Positions 1 to 6,004 of a DNA stretch of 31,308 nucleotides are shown here, piece after piece (position 1 is the first letter of the stretch; the number at the start of each line of letters is the position of its first letter). The stretch comes from an uncultured Paracoccus sp. (GTDB taxonomy: Bacteria; Pseudomonadota; Alphaproteobacteria; Rhodobacterales; Rhodobacteraceae), in contig NZ_CAMIOH010000009.1 of NCBI RefSeq assembly GCF_946221145.1, positions 1-31,308 on the forward strand, in the 5' to 3' direction. Position numbers and translations under genes: made by a program. Under the pieces are notes generated by a model. It did no database searches and was not told the origin of the DNA. It was given only the letters and a program-made list of their open reading frames with translations.

Positions 1-536
1 TGCGCCACCTTGGACCAGACGCCGCGATAGCGGGGATGCCCCTCGGTCCCAAGCGTTTCGTAAGACCACATCACATCTTCGACAGTCACCGGGCTGCCGT
101 CAGAGAACCGTGCCTCGGGGCGCAGGGTGAACTGCACCCACATGCGGGAATCGTCCACCTCGACCGTCTCGGCCAGCAGGCCGTAAAGGGTAAAGGGTTC
201 GTCAAGCGACCGATACATCAGCGTCTCGGCCACATGCACGCCGACGCCCCAGGCTGCATTACCTTTCAGCACCCAGGGTTTGAGGGAATCGAATCCCCCC
301 GGTTCGGCAAGGCGAATCGCGCCCCCCTTTGGCGCGTCAGGATTGGCATAGGGCAGGGCCGAAAAGCCGTTTGGCAAGGCGGGGTTACCATACATGGCGA
401 TGCCATGGGCGGGCGCGGCAAGGGTTGCCAGCGGCATTGCTGCAACAGTGAGAACGCCCGCCAGAACCACGGCGAAAACCCGGCTGATCGCGCATTTGTT
501 AGTGTTTTTGAAGATTCGCATCGCCCGCCGCCTCAT
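1..536 (-). CDS. ABC transporter substrate-binding protein, family 5 (oligopeptide type), partial
   Basis: This is the N-terminal part of a periplasmic solute-binding protein of the SBP_bac_5 family, which feeds peptides or similar solutes to an ABC importer. The gene runs off the window at base 1. I translated the minus strand directly. It has a basic start followed by a hydrophobic Ala/Val/Leu-rich signal peptide ending near LAAPA. A mature region follows with YGNPALP, DAPKGG, ETLMYRSLDEPFTLYGLLAE and LRPEARFSDGSPVTVEDVMW, all typical of this family and closest to the YejA-like subgroup. Two in-frame ATGs compete, at 536 and 521. I chose 536 because AGAATAAGG lies just upstream; 521 is possible. 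The substrate cannot be read from this fragment, and the permease and ATPase genes would lie outside the window. Confidence 0.85.
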   Translation of the reverse strand, partial: MRRRAMRIFKNTNKCAISRVFAVVLAGVLTVAAMPLATLAAPAHGIAMYGNPALPNGFSALPYANPDAPKGGAIRLAEPGGFDSLKPWVLKGNAAWGVGVHVAETLMYRSLDEPFTLYGLLAETVEVDDSRMWVQFTLRPEARFSDGSPVTVEDVMWSYETLGTEGHPRYRGVWSKVA

Positions 537-605
537 CCTTATTCTTTTGGTCGCAATTTCAACAAACTCGCATGGTGCGCGTCAATGGGGGCGGGAACTT
601 CCTTG

Positions 606-634
606 TTGGACTCGGGCCGCGAAGGGCGTATAAC
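606..634 (+). promoter_or_regulatory. Sigma-70-type promoter of a candidate small RNA
   Basis: TTGGAC at 606-611 and TATAAC at 629-634 are separated by exactly 17 bp, an almost ideal vegetative promoter. The predicted transcription start is near A641. No open reading frame with a ribosome site follows at once. The next element is a hairpin and then an intrinsic terminator, which is why I link this promoter to a short non-coding transcript. Confidence 0.6.
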
Positions 635-640
635 TGCCTT

Positions 641-717
641 ACTGCTCGATAGGTTTCTTGCCTGTATGAAACCTGCCTCATGACTTGCGCCCGCCTTGTG
701 CGGGCGCTTTTTTTTTT
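641..717 (+). ncRNA. Candidate small RNA, about 77 nt, or attenuated leader of bdhA
   Basis: The predicted transcript begins near 641. It folds a first hairpin with stem AGGTTTC (651-657) and GAAACCT (668-674) around a 10-nt loop. A short single-stranded stretch follows, and the transcript ends in a GC-rich hairpin with ten T residues. Promoter, hairpin, terminator and length are those of a trans-acting bacterial sRNA. The only open frame is a five-codon one (666-683), probably chance. bdhA starts 70 bp after the terminator, so the element could instead be a 5' leader that stops most transcription before bdhA. I do not recognise a named sRNA family. Confidence 0.5.
687..717 (+). terminator. 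Rho-independent terminator of the candidate small RNA
   Basis: The stem GCGCCCGC (687-694) pairs perfectly with GCGGGCGC (700-707) around a 5-nt loop, and ten T residues follow (708-717). This is a canonical intrinsic terminator on the plus strand. No plus-strand protein gene ends in front of it, because the gene to the left is on the minus strand. Confidence 0.85.
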
Positions 718-787
718 CCATGCTGCGCTTGCAAACGGTCTGGACCATACCGCCAGACCCTTAAAGCCGTCAGTCAGGAGGGGGGCG

Positions 788-1570
788 ATGTTCCAAAAGT
801 TTCTAGGCGGTAAAACCGCAATCGTGACCGGATCGAACTCTGGAATCGGCCTGGGGGTCGCCCATCGTCTGGCCATGGCCGGGGCGGACATCGTGCTGAA
901 CAGCTTCACCGACCGGGACGAGGACCATGCCCTGGCTGAAAGCATGTCCCAGGACTATGGCGTGACTGTCCGCTATATCAAGGCAGACATGTCCAAGGGT
1001 GACGAATGCCGCGCGCTGATCGAACAGGCCGGGCGCTGCGACATCCTGGTCAACAATGCGGGCATCCAGCATGTCGCGCCTATTCAGGATTTTCCGGCCG
1101 CGAAATGGGACGCGATCATCGCGATCAACCTGTCCTCGGCCTTTCACACCACAGCCGCCGCCCTGCCGATGATGCGCGCTGCCGGCTGGGGTCGAATCGT
1201 GAACGTCGCCTCGGCCCATGGTCTGACCGCAAGCGCCTTCAAATCGGCCTATGTTTCCGCCAAGCACGGGATATTGGGCCTGTCCAAGGTCACAGCCCTG
1301 GAAACCGCGCGCGAACAGATCACCTGCAACGCGGTCTGCCCCGGCTATGTCCTGACCCCGCTGGTCGAATCGCAAATTCCCGACACGATGAAGGAATACG
1401 GGATGAGCCGGGACGAGGTGATCCAGAAGGTGATGCTGGAACGCCAGCCGTCCAAAGAGTTCGTGACGGTGGAACAGTTGGGCGACACGACCGTGTTCCT
1501 GTGCAGTGACGCGGCGGCGCAGATCACCGGCACGTCCATCAGCGTCGATGGCGGCTGGACAGCCCTGTAA
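788..1570 (+). CDS. bdhA: D-3-hydroxybutyrate dehydrogenase
   Basis: This 260-residue classical short-chain dehydrogenase interconverts 3-hydroxybutyrate and acetoacetate with NAD(H). It links polyhydroxybutyrate breakdown to acetoacetyl-CoA metabolism in the cytoplasm. The cofactor motif is TGSNSGIG (14-21), with NNAG at 89-92. The active site is N114, S142, Y155 and K159, the same spacing as in characterised bacterial BDHs. The C-terminal substrate loop VCPGYVLTPLVESQIPD is typical of BDH rather than of generic SDRs. I chose ATG 788 because AGGAGG lies just upstream; the frame is open further 5' but has no ribosome site there. A hairpin terminator follows the stop codon. The gene stands alone, not beside phaA/phaB or a succinyl-CoA transferase gene. 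Confidence 0.93.
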   Translation: MFQKFLGGKTAIVTGSNSGIGLGVAHRLAMAGADIVLNSFTDRDEDHALAESMSQDYGVTVRYIKADMSKGDECRALIEQAGRCDILVNNAGIQHVAPIQDFPAAKWDAIIAINLSSAFHTTAAALPMMRAAGWGRIVNVASAHGLTASAFKSAYVSAKHGILGLSKVTALETAREQITCNAVCPGYVLTPLVESQIPDTMKEYGMSRDEVIQKVMLERQPSKEFVTVEQLGDTTVFLCSDAAAQITGTSISVDGGWTAL

Positions 1571-1574
1571 CGGA

Positions 1575-1599
1575 AACGCCGCCCAGCCAGGGCGGCGTT
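1575..1599. terminator. Bidirectional hairpin terminator between bdhA and the host-attachment gene
   Basis: AACGCCGCCC (1575-1584) pairs over 10 bp with GGGCGGCGTT (1590-1599), with loop AGCCA. It lies 4 bp after the bdhA stop and 6 bp from the convergent gene's stop, so it probably serves both. The U-tract is short. Confidence 0.7.
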
Positions 1600-1605
1600 C
1601 GCGGA

Positions 1606-1980
1606 TCAGGACAGCGCGTCTTCGATGGCGCGCAGGTCCGAATTCGACAGGTTCTTGGTGACTTCCTTGCGCAGGCGGAATTGCAGTTCCTTGTGATACC
1701 GCTTGCGCAACGTCCCCAGGGTCGATGGATCGGCAATGACCGCAATGTCATCGACCTTGTTCCTGAGGATCATTCCGTTCAGGTGATCGGCCAGTTGCAT
1801 GGCGAACAGATCGGGATCATCACCAGGAACCCCATCAGCCGATGCCGCATCGGGCTTGTTCAGGCTCGCCAGGGTGACCCGTTCCGTCTGGGTCAGGCCC
1901 AGGCCATGTTTGGCCGTGTTGCGGAACAGCGTTGCAGAATGGCCGTCAGCCACAACAACCAGAGCGTTATGAGGCAGCAT
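1606..1980 (-). CDS. Host-attachment family protein (baeRF-like)
   Basis: This 124-residue protein starts with the beta-strand motif NALVVVADGHSATLFRN and contains GDDPDLFAMQLADHLN and DDIAVIADPSTLGTLRKRYH. Both are hallmarks of the 'host attachment protein' family (PF10116), related to archaeo-eukaryotic release-factor domains (baeRF). The family name comes from a plant-attachment phenotype. The biochemical role is not settled, and ribosome or RNA-related work has been proposed from the fold. No signal peptide is visible, so it is cytoplasmic. GGAG lies 7 nt before the ATG at 1980. The gene converges on bdhA. The upstream aspartate aminotransferase ends 45 bp away on the same strand, so co-transcription is possible. 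Confidence 0.75.
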   Translation of the reverse strand: MLPHNALVVVADGHSATLFRNTAKHGLGLTQTERVTLASLNKPDAASADGVPGDDPDLFAMQLADHLNGMILRNKVDDIAVIADPSTLGTLRKRYHKELQFRLRKEVTKNLSNSDLRAIEDALS

Positions 1981-2025
1981 GTCAGTCTCCGTTTGGTGCT
2001 GCCGGTTAACGCGCCGTCACGCAGG

Positions 2026-3228
2026 TCAGTTGCACCTTTCGCAGAACTGCCGGATGCGGGCCACGGCTTCGGTCAGCTGTTCGTCGCTGGTCGCATAAGA
2101 AATGCGGAAATGCGGGCTGAGGCCAAAGGCCGCGCCGAACACCACCGCAACCCCGGTTTCATCCAGCAGCGCATTCGCGAAGGCTTCGTCATCCGCGATC
2201 AGCGTTCCCGCGGCCGAAGTCTTGCCGATCAGCCCCGCGATCGAGGGATAGACATAGAACGCCCCCTGCGGCGTCGGACAGTCGATCCCCGGGCAGGCAT
2301 TCAGCCCCGCCACCACCAGATCGCGGCGGCGTTGGAAAACCGCGCGGCTTTCGGCGATGTAATCCTGCGGGCCGGTCAACGCGGCTTCGGCTGCATACTG
2401 GCTGATCGAACAGGGGTTCGAGGTCGATTGCGATTGCAGCTTGGCCATCGCCTTGATCAGCGGTTCCGGCGCCGCGCCATAGCCGATGCGCCAGCCGGTC
2501 ATGGCATAGGCCTTGCTGACGCCGTTCATGGTCAGCACCCGGTCCTTCAGGCGCGGCTCGACCTGGGCGGGGGTCACGAACTCGAACCCGTCAAAGACCA
2601 GATGTTCATAGATGTCGTCGGCAAGCACCCAGACCTGCGGATGGCGCAGCAAGACATCGGTCAGCGCCTGCATCGCCGCGCGGTCATAGCCCGCGCCCGA
2701 AGGATTGGACGGCGAATTCAGGATCAGCCATTTGGTGCGCGGGGTGATCGCGGCCTCCAACGCCTGGGCGGTCAGGCGGAAACCCTGGTCAATGCCGCAT
2801 TCGACAATGATCGGCACGCCCCCCGCCAGCAGCACCATGTCGGGATAGCTGACCCAATAGGGCGCGGGGATGATCACCTCGTCGCCGTCGTCCAGCGTCG
2901 CCATCAGGGCATTGAACAGGATCTGCTTGCCGCCGGTGCCCACGGTGATCTGCGACGGGGCATAGTCCAGGCCGTTTTCCTGCGCGAATTTCCGGGCGAT
3001 GGCGCGCTTCAGCGACGGGGTGCCGTCAACCGCGGTATAACGCGTATGGCCCGCGTCGATGGCATCCTTGGCCGCGTCGCGGATGGCGGCAGGAGTGTCG
3101 AAATCCGGCTCTCCGGCGGACAGGCCGATAATGTCGCGGCCTTGGGCGCGCAGGTCCGCCGCGCGCCCCGTCATCGCGATGGTCGGAGAGGGCTTGATGC
3201 GGTTCAGTCGGTCGGACAGGAAAGCCAT
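2026..3228 (-). CDS. aspC: Aspartate aminotransferase (class I, PLP-dependent)
   Basis: This 400-residue fold-type I aminotransferase exchanges amino groups between aspartate and 2-oxoglutarate and probably also accepts aromatic substrates. Visible landmarks are LSAGEPDFDTP (36-46), YTAVDGTPSL, the cofactor-region NSPSNPSG (171-178), ADDIYEHL, and the PLP lysine in NGVSKAYAMTGWR (K239). A substrate-carboxylate arginine lies in HFRISYATS near the C-terminus. The pattern is that of the Rhodobacterales/Rhizobiales AspC (subgroup Ib) and not the E. coli form. The open frame extends upstream, but family length and a modest AAGG site favour ATG 3228. It diverges from sdhE with 87 bp between them. 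Confidence 0.92.
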   Translation of the reverse strand: MAFLSDRLNRIKPSPTIAMTGRAADLRAQGRDIIGLSAGEPDFDTPAAIRDAAKDAIDAGHTRYTAVDGTPSLKRAIARKFAQENGLDYAPSQITVGTGGKQILFNALMATLDDGDEVIIPAPYWVSYPDMVLLAGGVPIIVECGIDQGFRLTAQALEAAITPRTKWLILNSPSNPSGAGYDRAAMQALTDVLLRHPQVWVLADDIYEHLVFDGFEFVTPAQVEPRLKDRVLTMNGVSKAYAMTGWRIGYGAAPEPLIKAMAKLQSQSTSNPCSISQYAAEAALTGPQDYIAESRAVFQRRRDLVVAGLNACPGIDCPTPQGAFYVYPSIAGLIGKTSAAGTLIADDEAFANALLDETGVAVVFGAAFGLSPHFRISYATSDEQLTEAVARIRQFCERCN

Positions 3229-3246
3229 GGGGCGGACCTTGATGGT

Positions 3247-3275
3247 TTGAACGTCTTGCCCGCATGGCTTATGCT
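3247..3275 (+). promoter_or_regulatory. Predicted sigma-70 promoter of sdhE
   Basis: TTGAAC (3247-3252) and TATGCT (3270-3275) are separated by 17 bp inside the aspC/sdhE divergent region. They would start a transcript near 3282, about 34 nt before the sdhE ATG. Confidence 0.5.
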
Positions 3276-3315
3276 GCCCGGCCAAGGACGGCAAGCGTGC
3301 CAGAAGGATGGACCC

Positions 3316-3606
3316 ATGATCGAATCGCCAGAAACCCGTCTGCGCCGCCTGAAGATGCGCAGCTGGCGGCGCGGGATGAAGGAAATGGACCTGATCCTGG
3401 GGCACTTCGCGGATGGTCCCCTGTCGTCGCTGGGCGGTGCCGACCTGGATGCCTACGAGGCGATGCTGTCGGAAAACGACCAGGATCTGTACCTGTGGAT
3501 CACCGCGCGGATCAACGGAGGAGCGGGGCGCGGCCCGGCACAGTTTGCCGCCATCCTGGATCAGGTCGCAGGCCATGCCGCGGATCGCCTGAAGCCAGTT
3601 CGATAA
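3316..3606 (+). CDS. sdhE: FAD assembly factor SdhE (succinate dehydrogenase assembly factor 2 family)
   Basis: This 96-residue protein belongs to the SdhE/Sdh5 family, which promotes covalent attachment of FAD to the succinate dehydrogenase flavoprotein. The defining RGxxE motif is present as RGMKE (19-23), followed by MDLILGHFAD, the family's second signature. The C-terminal half keeps LYLWITARI. The start at 3316 is preceded by AGAAGGA. An ATG 8 nt upstream is out of frame and stops at once. The sdh structural genes are not in the window. The stop codon lies inside a palindrome that may belong to the next gene's control region. Confidence 0.9.
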   Translation: MIESPETRLRRLKMRSWRRGMKEMDLILGHFADGPLSSLGGADLDAYEAMLSENDQDLYLWITARINGGAGRGPAQFAAILDQVAGHAADRLKPVR

Positions 3607-3615
3607 AATTTTATC
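3602..3615. promoter_or_regulatory. 14-bp perfect palindrome, possible operator of the MarR-type gene
   Basis: GATAAAATTTTATC is a perfect inverted repeat that is strikingly AT-rich against its surroundings. It spans the sdhE stop codon and lies 66 bp upstream of the MarR-type ATG. Winged-helix dimers of this class bind such palindromes and often repress their own genes. That this protein binds here is inference. Confidence 0.35.
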
Positions 3616-3680
3616 CAATCGTCTTCGGAAGTTTTGGCGAATTAACTGAAGATTTTCGTTTTTACGGCAATGATGTGGTC

Positions 3681-4235
3681 ATGACGAACAAATCAGGACC
3701 GCAAGCCGCCATGATTTCCCCCGCGCCGCGCGACATGCGCCCCCAGTCCGACGTTCAAGCCCTGCCGGACCTGGCGGATACGACCGAAGCCTATCTGGAA
3801 TCCCTGCAGCTTCTGGAACGGCTGCACCGGCTGATGCTGGATCTGGTCAAGGACGAATTCGAACGATTGGGCCAGAATGACCTGACCCCGGTTCAGGCGA
3901 TGATCCTGTATAATCTTGGCGGGGCCGAGGTGTCGGCGGGCGAACTGCGCAGCCGCGGCATGTATCAGGGGTCGAATGTCAGCTATAACCTGAAAAAGCT
4001 GGTGACGATGGGCTATGTCCACCATGAACGCTGCGACATGGACCGCCGGTCCGTGCGCGTCAAGCTGACGCTTGAAGGCCAGGCGGTGCGCGATCTGGTC
4101 CATCGCCTGTTCCTGCGCCATGCCGAAGGGCTGGCGATGTCCGGTGTCCTGGAGGATCCGCCCCTGGATCAGGTCAATCTGCAAAGCCGCCGGATCGAGC
4201 GGTTCTGGCTGGAGCAGATCCGCTATATCTATTGA
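3681..4235 (+). CDS. MarR-type winged-helix transcriptional regulator
   Basis: This is a 184-residue cytoplasmic DNA-binding protein. After a roughly 35-residue polar tail comes an amphipathic dimerisation helix (YLESLQLLERLHRLMLDLVK). The winged helix has LTPVQAMILYNLG (68-80), the recognition region GMYQGSNVSYNLKKLVTMGYV (93-113) and the wing DMDRRSVRVKLT (119-130). The DxRS wing is typical of MarR proteins, and the pattern resembles the LdtR-like regulators of alphaproteobacteria. The effector and targets are unknown. The start is uncertain: ATG 3681 has no clear ribosome site and ATG 3711 is an alternative. A 14-bp palindrome upstream may be its operator. It converges on gloA with 12 bp between the stops. 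Confidence 0.8.
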   Translation: MTNKSGPQAAMISPAPRDMRPQSDVQALPDLADTTEAYLESLQLLERLHRLMLDLVKDEFERLGQNDLTPVQAMILYNLGGAEVSAGELRSRGMYQGSNVSYNLKKLVTMGYVHHERCDMDRRSVRVKLTLEGQAVRDLVHRLFLRHAEGLAMSGVLEDPPLDQVNLQSRRIERFWLEQIRYIY

Positions 4236-4247
4236 CCTGGAACAACC

Positions 4248-4676
4248 CTACCAGTGGCCGGTATTTTCCATGCTGGCCCAAGGTTCCGCCGGCGGCAGGG
4301 CATCGCCTTCCTGCAGCAGTTCGATGGACACGTTGTCCGGGCTGCGCACAAAGGCCATGTGCCCGTCCCGCGGCGGCCGGTTGATGGTGACGCCCGCATC
4401 CATCAGCGTCTGGCACAGGCCATAGATATTGCCGACACGATAGGCCAGATGTCCGAAATGACGGCTGTCGGACGGCAGGCCATCGTCGCCGTCCCAATTA
4501 TAGGTCAGTTCGACCGGGCATTCGGGCTGACCCGGCGGGGCCATGAAGACCAGTGTAAAGCGACCCTTGTCGTTATCGACGCGACGCGTCTCCTCAAGCC
4601 CCAGCAGCTTGAAGAAAGCGGTGGTCTTGTCCAGGTCGGCGACGCGGACCATGGTGTGCAGATATCGGATCGTCAT
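4248..4676 (-). CDS. gloA: Lactoylglutathione lyase (glyoxalase I)
   Basis: This 142-residue member of the vicinal-oxygen-chelate superfamily converts the methylglyoxal-glutathione hemithioacetal to S-lactoylglutathione. The four metal-ligand positions can be read as H7 (LHTMVRV), E56 (VELTYNW), H76 (FGHLAYRV) and E119 (VSIELLQ). FFKLLGLEETRR and the glutathione-site FVRSPDN also match GloA. The length fits bacterial GloA (about 135-145 residues). GGGGGA precedes the ATG at 4676. It lies 12 bp after folA on the same strand, as the last gene of the parE-thyA-folA-gloA run. Confidence 0.92.
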   Translation of the reverse strand: MTIRYLHTMVRVADLDKTTAFFKLLGLEETRRVDNDKGRFTLVFMAPPGQPECPVELTYNWDGDDGLPSDSRHFGHLAYRVGNIYGLCQTLMDAGVTINRPPRDGHMAFVRSPDNVSIELLQEGDALPPAEPWASMENTGHW

Positions 4677-4688
4677 GAAATCCCCCTT

Positions 4689-5168
4689 TCAGCGGCGGCG
4701 CAGGTATTCGAACAGGACACAACGCGGGCCGTCGGCACGCAGTTCGACAGAACCCAGGCAGGTCCATTCCGCCGTGTCGAAAGCCGGAAAGAACGCGTCG
4801 GCATCCTGTACGGCCAGATCCACCTCGGTCAGCAGCAGCCGGTCGGCCCGCGGCAACAGCGCCTGATAGATGCCCGCCCCACCGATCCCATAGACCCGCC
4901 GATAGCCCGCAAGATGGGCGTGACCAACCGCGACATCCGGCGCGGCGAACACATGATCGGCCGTGGCCGGATCGGACGACACCACAAGGTTTAGACGGTT
5001 TTTCAACGGCTTGAAGGGCAAGCTGTGCCAGGTCTTTCGGCCCATGACGACTGCCCCGCCGGTCGTTTCGCGCTGGAAAAAGGCCAGGTCTTCGGGCGCG
5101 TGCCACGGAATGCCGTTGTCCTTGCCGATGGCGCCGTTGCGGTCGCGGGCCGCGATCAGGGTCAGCAT
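4689..5168 (-). CDS. folA: Dihydrofolate reductase
   Basis: This 159-residue enzyme reduces dihydrofolate to tetrahydrofolate with NADPH, regenerating the folate oxidised by thymidylate synthase. The N-terminal MLTLIAARDRNGAIGKDNGIPW contains the Met20-loop region, and the catalytic acidic residue follows in PEDLAFFQ. VMGRKTWHSLP is the NADPH-binding signature and YGIGGAGIYQ the second nucleotide loop. The frame is open upstream, but ATG 5168 gives the standard N-terminus. It lies 1 nt after the thyA stop (TGAGATG), so translation is almost certainly coupled to thyA. Confidence 0.95.
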   Translation of the reverse strand: MLTLIAARDRNGAIGKDNGIPWHAPEDLAFFQRETTGGAVVMGRKTWHSLPFKPLKNRLNLVVSSDPATADHVFAAPDVAVGHAHLAGYRRVYGIGGAGIYQALLPRADRLLLTEVDLAVQDADAFFPAFDTAEWTCLGSVELRADGPRCVLFEYLRRR

Positions 5169-5169
5169 C

Positions 5170-6003
5170 TCAGACCGCCACCGGGGCCTTGATGGCCGGA
5201 TCGGGGTCGTAATCCAGCACCTCGAAATCCTCATAGCGGAAATCGAAGATCGACGGCACGTCGCGGCGCAGGCGGATCCGGGGCAGAGGCTTGGGCTTGC
5301 GCGCCAGCTGGGTGCGGACCTGAGCCAGGTGGTTGGAATAGATATGGGCGTCGCCGATGGAATGGACGAAATCGCCGGGCTGATACCCCGTCACATGCGC
5401 CAGCATCACCTGCAACAGCGCATAGGAGGCGATATTGAAGGGCACCCCTAGGAACATGTCCGCCGACCGCTGATACAGTTGCAGATGCAGCTTTCCCGAC
5501 AGGATCCGCACCTGCCACAGCGTATGGCAGGGCGGCAGCGCCATATCCGGCACATCACCGGGATTCCAGGCCGACACGATCAGGCGGCGCGAATCCGGTG
5601 TCTTGCGGATCGCTTCGACCAGATCGGCGATCTGGTCGATCTCGCCGGCCAGGAACAGGGGTCGATCATCCGCATCCAGACCGCTGGGCACCAGGCGGGG
5701 AAAATGCCGCCATTGCCGGCCATAGACCGGACCAAGATCGCCGTTCTCGTCCGCCCACTCGTCCCAGATCGAAACGCCGTTCTCTTGCAGATAGCGGATG
5801 TTCGTATCGCCCGACAGAAACCACAGCAGTTCGTGGATGATCGACCGCAGATGCAGCTTCTTGGTCGTCACCAGCGGAAAACCGTCCCCCAGCGGATAGC
5901 GGCATTGCAGCCCGAAATGGCTGATCGTGCCGGTGCCGGTGCGGTCGGTGCTGGCCTGCCCCTGGTCCAGGACCGTGCGCAGGGCGTCGTGATACTGTTG
6001 CAT
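5170..6003 (-). CDS. thyA: Thymidylate synthase
   Basis: This 277-residue enzyme methylates dUMP to dTMP using methylene-tetrahydrofolate, producing dihydrofolate for the FolA encoded next. Motifs are DRTGTGT (20-26), FPLVTTKKL (42-50), LLWFLSGDTN, WDEWAD, GPVYGRQWR (91-99) and the nucleophile C159 in ALPPCHTLWQ. The C-terminus IKAPVAV is the family's closing segment. A short insert around 103-115 makes it a little longer than the 264-residue E. coli enzyme. ATG 6003 begins 1 nt after the parE stop, with GAGGAG in the parE tail as ribosome site; an in-frame ATG at 6054 lies within parE and is unlikely. Confidence 0.95.
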   Translation of the reverse strand: MQQYHDALRTVLDQGQASTDRTGTGTISHFGLQCRYPLGDGFPLVTTKKLHLRSIIHELLWFLSGDTNIRYLQENGVSIWDEWADENGDLGPVYGRQWRHFPRLVPSGLDADDRPLFLAGEIDQIADLVEAIRKTPDSRRLIVSAWNPGDVPDMALPPCHTLWQVRILSGKLHLQLYQRSADMFLGVPFNIASYALLQVMLAHVTGYQPGDFVHSIGDAHIYSNHLAQVRTQLARKPKPLPRIRLRRDVPSIFDFRYEDFEVLDYDPDPAIKAPVAV

Positions 6004-6004
6004 C

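Noticed and set aside
666..683. Five-codon open frame (MKPAS) inside the candidate sRNA
   Set aside because: There is no ribosome site, its start lies at the first hairpin's 3' arm, and it has no repeated codons of the kind seen in amino-acid leader peptides.
1681..3606. A 641-codon plus-strand open frame covering the aspartate aminotransferase region
   Set aside because: It is antisense to aspC, rich in Arg/Gly/His with no domain. Its 3' end merely coincides with the real sdhE frame.
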